Assembly (NCBI GenBank): GCA_000708835.1
Contig: DF237106.1
Span: forward strand, 105,021-169,020
Source: Klebsormidium nitens
Lineage: Eukaryota > Streptophyta > Klebsormidiophyceae > Klebsormidiales > Klebsormidiaceae
DNA: 64,000 bases
Direction: 5' to 3'
Part shown: one piece after another, positions 1 through 10,785 of the stretch
Position numbering within the stretch: position 1 is the first letter of the stretch
Layout: the number at the start of each line of letters is the position of its first letter
The notes under the pieces: generated by a model
Seen by the model: only the letters and a program-made list of their open reading frames with translations
Databases searched by the model: none
Told to the model about the DNA's origin: nothing
Translations under genes and position numbers: made by a program

Positions 1-1284
1 GACGAAGGCGGAAGGAAGGCTGAGTGTTCGATGTCTCTGGATGTCTGGACGTCATGAGCATTCCGCAGCATTGAGACGGTGCATGAAAGCGAAACAGCTA
101 CTTAGCAAGCGGCTCTCTCGGACATTCGAAGAGCGCGCAATTCGCGCGAAGCGGCGGACAACACCTTGACAGTGTTCGGGTCGGCGCACCTGCTTTGTAC
201 AGATATCAGGAGGTGGAAGGCTTTGTCAAAAGTCTCAGAGGAGCAGTAAGTTCTGAACTTTCGCCAATCAAAAGGGTGCATGCGGCCACGAGAGAGCACT
301 TCTGCAAGTGGGTAAGCAAGCCTTCGAACTCTGCGTTGCTTCTATGAGCAACGCGTGGCCTTGTCGTCCGTTGTTGTTGCCTCGGAAGATGACAAATTGT
401 CAAAGGGTAGAAAGGCAGAGGACTTCGCAGAAGGGACAGAAACGATTGATAGTACCTCAAGGGCGGATGAAGGCTAGGGTTCTCTGCGCTCAGCAACGCA
501 CCTGTTTGCACTATGCCACATCAGCGGTAGACACGTGGTTCACATGAACGGCATGGATGAACTGGTCGTTTTCTCTTTCCTCAAGCATACAAATTTTGAG
601 CGGAGTCTTTAATGGAATTTGTGCTGTGCGCATAAGAGAAAGATTGACTTGCTCAGGCAGCTGTGCTAAGTTCCAAAAGTTTCATTGTTCTGCTTGTCTC
701 AGCGATGCTTCAGATGTTCTTTTCTTCTTCGAAACCACCAAACCGTGGCTTTTAGGATGCAGATGAAGAATGTAGTTTCTAAGACCTTCACGAGTCCCCC
801 ACCTGAACCTGGCAACATAGCTAGCTTCTCAGATTCTGCTCGAGAGGGAACTCTGCTATTGCCCGCTATATATCAATGCCTTCTGTGCACTCACAGGAAA
901 TCCTTTTACCTGCAGATGGTGATGGATCTTGCACGCTGCAAGAAGATGACTTGAAACGAGATAAGAGATTGGAAGCACATCTCGTGCTGACAGGGAGGTG
1001 GCAATCTGCTTAACATAGACACAGTTCACATGGAAAGCTGAAGCTTCTGAAAAGGTCGTGATCGTCCTCCGCGCAATCTGCTCCATCGCTCCTTCAGCAC
1101 AACTCCTCCTGATCCAGTTTGTCACGCCTTTTCAAGGAGAAATGCTGTGACCGCACCAGGCAAGATCTAGCAAAGGCTGCTTCGCTTGTACCATCCTGCA
1201 AGCGGAAGGAGAGACACAAGCCTGGCCAGAAAATTGAAAAGACCTGGCTTTAACTTGATCCATTTGCTCCCTTTCTGATTCTAG
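1..1284. other. Upstream region, no gene recognised
   Basis: No exon chain or protein family was recognised on either strand; the open frames here are short and low in GC. It probably holds the promoter and 5' UTR of the TALE gene that follows. The sequence just before the ATG at 1285 (a pyrimidine run ending in TAG at 1282-1284) looks like a 3' splice site, so a non-coding first exon could lie here. Confidence 0.4.
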
Positions 1285-4200
1285 ATGGCCCATAACTCTG
1301 ATTTAGGGTTGACTGAGGGTTTTCCTGGGTCTCAAGATGGCACTGAAGTCTCTCTTCAGCAACAGGACTGGTATGAGGCTTGGAATGCAGAGCCAGGCTT
1401 TGAGAGCAGAAAAGCTGCACCCGAGATCACACCAGAGCAGGCAAATGGGAATGCGAGGACCTTCTTAGTGACTGAGGAGGGCCAAGTAGAGGGTGCTGAT
1501 AGACATGTCCGTTTGAAAGAGGCAGGACCCGACTTACATCCGCCAGAGGAAGGACTTCGCGCTGACGAGGAAGAAGTGGACGAAAGCGTGCAAGAGGAAG
1601 TGATCAAGGACAAGTACTGGATGCAGGCTCCTCAGGACGAGGTGAGAAGCTGTCTCAACCTCCAAATTGTCTATTGTTATTTATGGCCAGCAGAATAGAT
1701 AAGATTGTCAACAGGCTGCTCGAGAGTTATGAAATAAGGAATCGGGTAGTACATGTTCAACGGAGCTCATTGAGAACATGAGTTGCACAAAGGGGCTCGC
1801 GACTTCTTTCACGCCAAGTTAGCACACATGTGTTCCTCACCTCTCCCAGTGCTAGAAAAGAAGGAATGTTGACTATCCATGGTGACCATTCAATCAACGG
1901 AGTTGCACGCAGTAGACAAAAAACCATAGGTCTTTCTGAGGATAATGCAAATCCTTCAAACGTGCGAGGACAAGAAGTGAGAAAGCGAGTGCATGTTTGT
2001 TGTGTTCAAAATGAGATTGGCCTTTGAACCGGGCTCCACAGGATGATGAGAGCTCTGCTTATCCCTCAAGGCGTGCTTTCTGGACTGGATCAGCGTACTT
2101 TTTCAGCGAGACTGTCCTTCGAACATTCACCAGGTCTTTTCAGGGGGTATAACCATTCGGCTTTTCGTCTCGCTCAGGATTTTGCTTCCTTTCGTATTGC
2201 AGGATGAGAGCGCGCGCGCGCCCACGCCCGTCGACCTCGGCTTCCCGTTCCCTCCGTCCCTTAAGCTCGACCTTGTGCGTATCCTCACCCGCGCCAAAGC
2301 CGCGACCGACCACGCCATGCTCATCAAAACAGGGAGCTTCAGTCACGAAGGCCTTGCTTCTCAGACCGCACCTCTAGAACCTGCTTTGCGGGGCAGTGCC
2401 CCGACCACTGCAGGGCCTCCAGCGCAGAGAAACGGGAGGAAGAAAAGGAACACCAAGAAGGAAAGGGGTCAGAAAATACCAGTTAACGAAACCAAACGGA
2501 AACGGGCAGGGGAAGGAGTCGAGAAGAACGGCCGGAGAGGTCGTCGGTTCCCTGTAGTAACTTGTAAGCCTGGAGTAAAACCCAAAACAATGGTGCTGCC
2601 ACCTGAGATGCCATCAGACCGGGCTTTCCAGAACGGATCGGGTCACTTTGCCACCGTCGATCCGTCCTGGGAGCTCTACAGACGCCAACCAGTTCGCGCC
2701 GAGTTTCCCCGCAGCACACCGGACCTTCCGGTGCTGTCCTTGGGCGGAATGTTGGAAGACGCAGCGGGAGCGGAACGGGCCTACACCGCCTTAGACGACA
2801 TCTTCAAGGAAGCAGAGCTGCGAGAGCTTGTCGAGCAGGTGACCGGAGGAGGGAACCGGGGACAAGGGAGACCGAGGGGTTTGTCTGAGGGGTTTGGAGT
2901 CTCGCGCGAGGGGTTTGGTGTCTCGCGTGGGTCCTTTTCGGCGGAGATACGGGCCGCGCAAGCAGGCGAAGGATTCACGGAGGAGTTTCCTTCAAGCGAG
3001 ACGCCGGGTTCGGGAGAAGACACTGTGGAAAACGTTGCCGCGGGCGCGCTAGAAATGGCACCGCGCGCGGTTCGCGACTTCGTTACTCAGGTAACAATCG
3101 ACTCCGGGCAACAGATTGTGAGGCCAACCCTTCAGGATGTACTTTCTTCGTGTCCTTTCTCCTCTGCTATTAAGGAGGTGCTTTACAGCTTCGGATACGT
3201 ATTGACGGGACTGAATCTATCTTCACCTGAGTGCGATTGCTTTATCTTCGTGCGCAATAGACAGTTATGGAGTCGTCGACCGCACTTCTTGCAAGCATTC
3301 CCCGATTATATGCATCTGTACGGGTTTCTGAAACCTCTGGAGGATGAAGCCATCGAACACTTAGAAGGGCTCGAAGCGGCCAGATGGAGACTGAACATGT
3401 CTACCTTCACAAACAGCCGCCATAAAACGGCCCCTGTTTTTTATGTTCGCATCGTTGAACTTCTGAGTGTGCTGTGGCCGCCTGAGAGCAAGCGTCTTGA
3501 TGTTTCTTACTTGCAGGCCCTGTATGGACAGCACAGTCAGCCCGAGGAAGAAGACCTTGATGCCACACCTTCTACGGTAAGTCAACCAGTTGCCACGAGA
3601 CGTTTTGGTAAGCTTTTGTTCCCAATATTCTTCTGGTACATTCCTCTTGTGCATATGCATCGTCTTCAATGCTTCTCTGAAGCTTCTCTGCCGTTTGAGT
3701 GCCGCTTCTCTGCGCTCCGCCGACGATTCAAGAAGCTAAAAGTCATTCCACTGGCAGTATATTACGCTTATCTGAACGCTGACCTGAAAAGTAGGAGAGT
3801 GCAAGTGAAGCCGCTCGAATTTATTCTTCTGTTTCGTGTCTCATCAGCGGCCGGTACTCGAAGGAGCACCGTCGGCAGCCGAAGCTCCCCAAGGAGCCCC
3901 AGTACACTTTCCCCCGAAGAGCTCTCCTCGGCAACCAATAGCCACATCCGAAGCTGCTGATGCGTCGCCCAGAACCGCAGTCGCACCTCAGAGGCCCACC
4001 TCTGAGCGCGCGCATCGGGGCGCGGGGATAGATGGCGGCGCAGAGTCAATGGATCCGGTTCAGGAGATGCACCTACGTATGCCACGTGACTTCTTGTCAC
4101 TGGCTAACGATGTCTACGCGATGGAGAGGAGGGGCTCATCCACCTTCCCTAGCACGCGCCTCGCGCGCGCGCCACAACACGCCCTCATAACCCCACAGCC

Positions 4201-7200
4201 CGTCCACTTCTCAGAGTGGTTCCCAGAAAACCCGCAGCCATTTCGCCCCGAGCACTACCAAAACCTTCAAACCCCACGGGCGGCCTTCCAGCCGCCGCGG
4301 CAGAAGCTTCAGCCGCGTCGGGCGGCGAATCGCCAAGCCCCAAACCTTTACGAAGAAGCGCCCAACTTCATCCGCAGACAGGCGAGAGCGGGCCCAGATG
4401 CGGACGACGGCTTTGAGAACCAGTTCGGCGCGTCCGTTGCGTACGCGCAAGAAGAAGACCGGTTCTACGGTCAAGAAGCAATCGTCGCAGCGGCGCGCGC
4501 GCGCGCCCTCGAACGGCACGCTCGCAATTGGGCCCTGTGGTACGATCCCGAAACAGACCGTCCAACGGGCCGCCAGAACGGATCTCGAACGAGCCCGGCA
4601 GGGAGGACCGCGGCGACGGAATGGGACGCGCGCGGGGGCGGACAGTCGCCGGGAGTGAGGGGGCCGCGCGCCTCTAGACCTGGCAGTCGCGGTATTTTTG
4701 CAGAGGACGATGTGCACATGAACGACAGGCTGCAGGAGGAGCAGTTTCGGGCAGCCGAGACAAATCAAAGTAAGTTTACTGCAAATTTAACCAAAGCACA
4801 TTTCAGAAAGCGGGCAGAAGTAGTGGAGGGCGTAAATTGTTTTCCTTTGACTTCCATAGAGCAAGAAATGGAGAGCTATACATCTGACTGATTGTGGGCG
4901 TTCGAAGGAGCTAGCTAGCTCGCTTGGTTCTTTTAGAGATATGCAGATTTCACGTGCCCTTTTGTGCACATTCCTCCGCATTAGTTCCCTTTTCCCTGCA
5001 CCTGATTTATGTTATGGTCGAGTGGTGTGGCGGTTCTTTAATGTTTACTAAGAGCCTTCCGGCGCAAGGTAAAGGGCGATCTTTGCTATCGAACCGACAA
5101 GTTTCCATAGTTCCAACCTTATTACCTCAACGTCTCACGAGCGGCCAGAACTAGACTTCTCTTTATTCTCAGTGTTTTATCGATTCGAGAGAATGATACT
5201 CGACTTCAACACGCTCTCGGCGAGTTGTTTACCTACCAGCAATTCTGTTAGGAGTCCCTCATCCTGTGCAGGGTGTCCCGTCGAGCGTTTTTCCGACCCT
5301 GCCTACGTCAGCAGAACAGCGACCACCGCGGAAGCGCTCCTCGGGCTCAGCCTCGACCTCCTCACGGAAGAAGGGCGGCCGCACGCGGCCGCGGCCGCGC
5401 TTAGCTTCGACCCCTACCAAACCCCGGGAAGTTACCCAAACTCAGGCGGCGCGGGAGGGGCGCAGGGGTTTGGAGGAGAGAGTCGGGGTTTGGAGGTTTG
5501 GCAAACGCGGCATGGGCTCGCGCCCGCATTCCAGTCCTTAGGCGGCGCGGCCGCGGACCGCGGCCTAGGGCGGCTTGAGATCGCGTTTTCGGAAGAGGCA
5601 AACGAGCGCGCGCGCGCTGTGCCGTGGTACCCGGGCGCCGCCGGCGAAGCGCTCGGCGGTCGGCCACGCGAGGAAGGCATGGTCCGCAGGGTGCAGAGAG
5701 TGGTCACACCGGTCCCAAACCCATTCCCACCACGGCAGGGGCCAATCAGGCCCACACCGAGCGTATTCACACCCGGTCGAGGCAACCAAACCCGCCCCCT
5801 TTCTCCGGAGTCCGAGTGGAGCCGAGGCGCCTTTCCATTGGATCTTCAGGGCGCATTAGCGGCCGCGGCCAGGTGGCTGCCCGAGGGCGCATTCCCACCG
5901 GAGCGCTTGGGAGGGACCTGGACTTCCACGCCGACGGTGTTAACACCCGCGGAAAGCTGGGCCGGGGGTTGGCTTAATCAGGAGGAGAGCGCATTCTCAC
6001 CGGTCGTGAGCCAAGAGGGCAGCCACGAGTACGTGGGCTGGGGCCCTGGCCAACCGTGGGATGCCACGTGGCAAGCGCAGGTTAACGAGGGCCCCGTTTC
6101 GGAGGAAGACGAGCCGTTGATTTTGCGGTGCCGCTCGACTGATACTGGATCGAAGCGGAAGCGGGACGCGCCTGCACATGAGAGGAGGACACGTGGCCGG
6201 CAGGGGAGCACGGGGGCATCCAAGCGGCGCGAAAGTAAAGAGAGAGATAAGCAGCAGGTTGAATGCGGGCACAATCAGCAAGAAGCAAGCAAGGGGGCGA
6301 AGAAAAAGCGGGAAAGAAAGGGGGGGGGCAGACAAGCAGTATCGTCGAAGAGGGGACGAACGGGCGCAGAATTTGGAAGCGCCGACGAGCCGCCGCTCGC
6401 GGACGGCGGCGCGCGCGACACAGAGAGCGCGCAGGGTTTGGAGGCTTTGCTCCAGTCAGAGGGGCCGTCCTTTCTTCCGCCGGACTTTCTGACAGACTTG
6501 GACGGCCTGGATGCAAATCTGGAGGTGAGACTGGGGCGAGTGATAATGGCGACTCCGGAAGTCGGATTGAATCTGCCCGTTGAAGAGGGGCGGCCGGAGA
6601 ATGCGAGAGCGGCGGGGGGTGTGAAAAGGCGCAAGGCACCGAGGGGAGAACATTCGGCGCAGGATACAAGGGGGTCCAGTCGGCAGAGAGAAACTAGGGG
6701 CGGGGATGGGAGGGCATTGGCGCCGGTAAGCTGTTTGCTTTGAAATCTTTGCTCTGCTCGTACTTCCACAACGATGAAAACAAATGATGCGCTTTGCTCA
6801 TAGTTCCCGATTGTAGCAACTTTGTACGTCGGCATAGCATTGGGTTGAAACTCTTCAATGCAAATGCTCTCGCACATCGGTGAAAGCCCGACCGCGCATA
6901 CATGGCGCCCATTCCTTCTTCTCAAACCCGGAAACTTGAGTACCGCTTGATTAAGATTGGCTCACGATGGCACTTTTGCGGCTTTGAATCATTCCCAAGT
7001 GTCTGAATTCCGGTGCTGCATTTCAAAGAGGACCGACTGGCCCTCCGTCGGTTTCTTGTTGTGGTGCTACGAGAGGAATTTTGCGGGCATAGCTTTAATT
7101 GCTATCTCATGGCAACATACCACATAGGCACTACACACCCAGACGTGCGGATCGTCTCTCTGGTTGTCAGTTCGACACCGGGACCCACGGAGCAATGAGC

Positions 7201-9259
7201 CATGCTTCAGATCTTATTGTAATAGATGATAAAGCGGTGAATAGCCTTGTCGCTACTTGTTTTAGAAGGATACATTCTTTCAGATCCTCTACCGCTTCGG
7301 CCAATGGTCGAAAAGGTCAACGGCCCAAATATCGCCACGTGTCCTTGTTGCAGGGGGTCTTAGCCGTACTGAACGCTTGGTTCCACGATCACTTCAAGAA
7401 CCCGTACCCCACCGACGAGGAGAAAGCAGAGCTGGCCGCGCAATGCAACCTCCAGGTCAAACAGGTGAGCACTGGTTGCTGACGGAAGCAGCTGACATAA
7501 GGAAGCGCCAACCAATCTCTATTCTTGAGAAGTTTGGCTGCCGCGCAAGTTCGAGGACCGCACCTTCTGAACCGAAGAAGAGCAGCTACAGCAAACCGCC
7601 TGCGCATGTTCAGGCAGTTGCGCGTTCGCAAAATGTCTCGCAACAAAGCGTCACCATCTCCGCTGTCTCTGCTTCCGGAGGGGTAGGGGAGTTGTTATGC
7701 GGACCTGTAAGGAAGAGTCTACCCTTGTTGCAGATCAACAACTGGTTCGGCAACAAGCGGATGCGCCTCAAGCGCACCATCATGCAGACGCTCGAGACGC
7801 GAGTCCCCCCCGGCGCTTCCGTTTCCGCGGCGGAACACCGTTCCGGCGCGCCCCCAACCCTGCCCCGTCCGACCCCACTGCCGACCCCGACCCCGGAACG
7901 CGGTGCGCAAAGTCCGCCGGCGGAAGCGCTAGAGCTTTCTCGCGTCAGAAGGGGAAGCGGGTCGCGGTCTTCTGGGAAGCGGACGAGGTGGGACGGCGAC
8001 CGAAGTCCCATTAGACATGCGCTTCGGTCGCCGGAAAGCGGAGGTGATCCCGCGGCGTACAGCATGTTTGAGGCGCTGCTCGAGTCGGTACGGCTAGGGG
8101 ATCTCGCGCAGGGGCGCCCGCAGGAGGCGCCGGAGGCGGTAGAGGGGCTGCACGACCCAACTGAGGCGCGGACCCCGACCGGTGACGAAGAACACTGGGC
8201 AGCAGCGGAGCGTTCTGGTCATGTTTCGGGTGTTTTCCGGCGGAATCTGACAGCGGAAGCAGTGGCCATGAGAGACGCCGAGACGGAAACGGCGTGGGGT
8301 GGCTTCTCAGAAGCGGTTCCGGCGCTAGAGGAAGAAATGGAGACGGAAGCGGAACGGCGGGCTGAGGCGGACGGTGCGGTCGAGGTTCCGCCGCTGGACT
8401 GTCAGGACGGAGTTCCGTCTCAGGAGCGGAACGAAACGCTGCAGCGGATGCAGTCTCAGAAGGAGGCGATGGAGCGAGCATACGAAAGCTGCTTTGGGGC
8501 CGCATCTGGCGGCTTGGAAGTTTCTGTGGTTGACGCTCCAACGTCCGAAGGTAAGGCGGAGAGACTGTAAGATGAGCGAGGCAACTTTGATCCAATGGCA
8601 ATGCAGTTGCAATGAGCGTATGTTGTCATTATTGTGGCACAAGAGTTCACGACAGCCAGTAATAACGTTGTAAGAGACAATCTCTGCTACTGAAGAGCAG
8701 CACATCTATTTGGACGAGAAGGTTTTCAAAGCATCTTTTGTGACCAAGTCAGCGGACGTTTGCTAAACACGACGGCCGCGACGCAATGCGAGCGAATCCG
8801 TGTTCGAGGAAACTCACACACGTCGGGTCGGAGGATTTTCCAGAAGCAACCCGGGAGCTAACCCAAGAAATACGTCGAAACTCTGCAGCACCTGGGGCTT
8901 CCGCCGCTCCGCCTCCGCAATGTGATCCTCCGCTCGCCGCGGAAACGGACACGCAAGAAGACCGTAACGAAGAGGCGGGCCCACAACATTCCACGAGCCC
9001 GGAACCTGGTGACACGTGGCACGAGGCCCCGCCAGGCGACGCCAGAGTTGCTGAGCCGGAAAGCGGCGCTGAGCCGAGGACACCAGAAGGCAGCGCGGGC
9101 TGTCCGCCAGAGGCGGAAGGAGCTATGGTGTCAAGAGAATCCCCGCAGACAACGAGAAGTGCTCAAACCCCAGAAGAGCAGGGCATTACTGAAGCGAACG
9201 TGGCAACGCCTGCAGCGGAGAGAACGGTTTTCGAGTCCCTAGAGTCCTTCTTCCAGTAG
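1285..9259 (+). CDS. TALE-class homeodomain transcription factor, PBC-like recognition helix
   Basis: Eight exons join in phase: 1285-1641, 2203-3090, 3517-3576, 3848-4769, 5272-6725, 7354-7464, 7734-8550, 8844-9259, giving about 1674 aa. The homeodomain is at about residues 1217-1280, split over three exons. Visible TALE features are the NPYP loop extension after helix 1 and the helix-3 core INNWFGNKRMRLKR, with W48, F49, N51, R53 and R55 in place. Residue 50 is Gly, as in animal PBC proteins, whereas KNOX and BELL proteins usually have Ile. The remaining sequence is low complexity, acidic/proline-rich, with a lysine/arginine-rich nuclear-localisation-like stretch before the homeodomain (6130-6350). 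It is expected to be nuclear and to act as a heterodimer; that is family knowledge, not seen here. The length is several times that of KNOX/BELL proteins. Exons 2-5 are supported by phase and composition only. The start and last exon are the least certain parts. Confidence 0.85.
6690..7796 (+). other. Homeobox region of the TALE gene
   Basis: The homeobox spans the end of exon 5 (to 6725), all of exon 6 (7354-7464) and the start of exon 7 (from 7734). Exon 5 supplies the N-terminal arm ending GRALAP. Exon 6 encodes helix 1, the TALE loop and helix 2. Exon 7 begins exactly at INNWF. The second intron therefore lies between homeodomain positions 44 and 45, a position known from KNOX-type genes. 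All three junctions are phase 0. The acceptor at 7352-7353 is the only AG between 7209 and 7354 that keeps the frame. Confidence 0.85.
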
Positions 9260-10785
9260 AAGGGCGGTGTCTTAGAGTTTTGCTTGGCATTCAGACAGAC
9301 GTAGAGAAGGTGATTCCTGTAGGAGAAGGATGTTCTGTGTAACGCTAGTGTGATTCTGGAGCAAAGATTGGACTGATCTTAGAGCACTACCAGCAGGCTC
9401 AATTTCAAGTTGCGGTCTTAGGCTGACCGGAGGACAATCAGAAATTAGTCACGTGCACCAGGCAGCGCGAGCGGCGCAGACACGGCAGCACACGCCAGTG
9501 ATTGAATGTAGGGCTCGTAGGTCAGCGTGCTAGGGCTTTCGGGCTTTGGGGCTTTCGGGTATGCAAACCACTGACAGTAAATCAGTCTGGTGGAACTACT
9601 GTACGTACTTGTATGCTTGCGTTGCCAGCGCGCAGCAGCGGCGGATGCGTCCATGTGCCCAGCGTAAAGTAAAACATGCGCCGACTCTTTTGATAGCGCA
9701 GGGGGCGCTAACGTGCATTAAATGACTCAAGATGCTCAATCTGCATCAATCATGTATTAGTATCTGTATCATAAAGTTGCACCGGGCATATATTTCTGTA
9801 TCGTGCAGGCTTGTCGTCGCTGCCTCCGGCCGCGCGGCTGCTGACTCCGGATGTACGTGAGCATTTGGTGAATTTTGAATGCAGACGCGCTCAGCTTCGA
9901 TCGTTGATCGTATTCTTGAATACGGCAGCGGAACTTAATGCGAACCGTCTTAAGCACGTGGCATAAATGTGCATGTGTGGGATATCAGCATATATGCCAT
10001 AATGCGCAGGACTCTGATCGATGACTCGGCTGGCCGCAAATCTACGGCCGGTCTGCAATGTAGTCAATGGGTTCGGCTGTAAGGTACGACGTACACATGC
10101 TGCTCAAGATTTACACCATATAGGCGCGCCTGGCCCGTCCTTTGGCGAATTCGTGCAAAGTCATTTGATTTGTGAGTACGTTCCTTGCGTCCGACATTAA
10201 ACGTCGTGGTATGTTGCTAACTCCTCCGCACAGCCGGCGCATGGGGCCATACGGCTGCGACAGTGCCACATGATTATGAATGGCTCTTTTCAATACAAGC
10301 GCCGATCAATCGGACTCTACATGCTATCCATTCGAAAAGCAGCCTCAGTTCGTATCCAGCCAGAGCCTCTCGAGGATCGGAGGCTGGTCGGTCAATCGCG
10401 CTGGCCGCGGGCGACCTGGCCCAGCCGCCGCCAAGGTTTCAAGTCTACATTCAATAAATTACGAACTTCCATGATAGTGTGATCTCCTCGTAAGCTAGTG
10501 GCCACCGGCTTGCAACATTCGTACATATGCAAACAAGCCACAATCAGCAATCTGAGACACGGCAATGTTGACCCATCCAATTGACCCTGTGCTTCGACTC
10601 AGTGAATCTGCAGTAGCTAGCGGTGAACCTTGAGCGGTAGACCTTCAAATTTAGCCATGCGCAGAAAGCTCGGATGAGCACAGCGCCCTTTCCAAAATGA
10701 CGCTACCTACCTTGGACAAATAGGTTCAACATTGCCCGATCGCTACAGAGGCTGCTGCAGACAGTCTCCCCTTGGAACAAAAAGT
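9260..10785. other. Intergenic region, nothing recognised
   Basis: This stretch lies between the ends of two convergent genes, the TALE factor and menG. No frame resembles a known protein, and the open frames are short with no supporting splice chain. It should contain both 3' UTRs and polyadenylation sites. Confidence 0.5.

Noticed and set aside
2182-3960. One continuous 592-codon frame as a single TALE exon
   Set aside because: The internal stretches 3091-3516 and 3577-3847 have good GT/AG borders, and only the spliced form continues in phase into 3848-4769. Reading through ends at a stop at 3960.
7284-7353. Acceptor at 7282-7283 as the start of the homeobox exon
   Set aside because: It gives the wrong phase: the frame entering from 6725 would miss the homeodomain. 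The AG at 7352-7353 keeps it.
8551-8570. TALE protein ending at the TAA at 8568
   Set aside because: A GTAAGG donor sits at 8551, and the phase-1 acceptor at 8842-8843 leads to a long compatible frame ending at 9259. The shorter end remains possible as an isoform.
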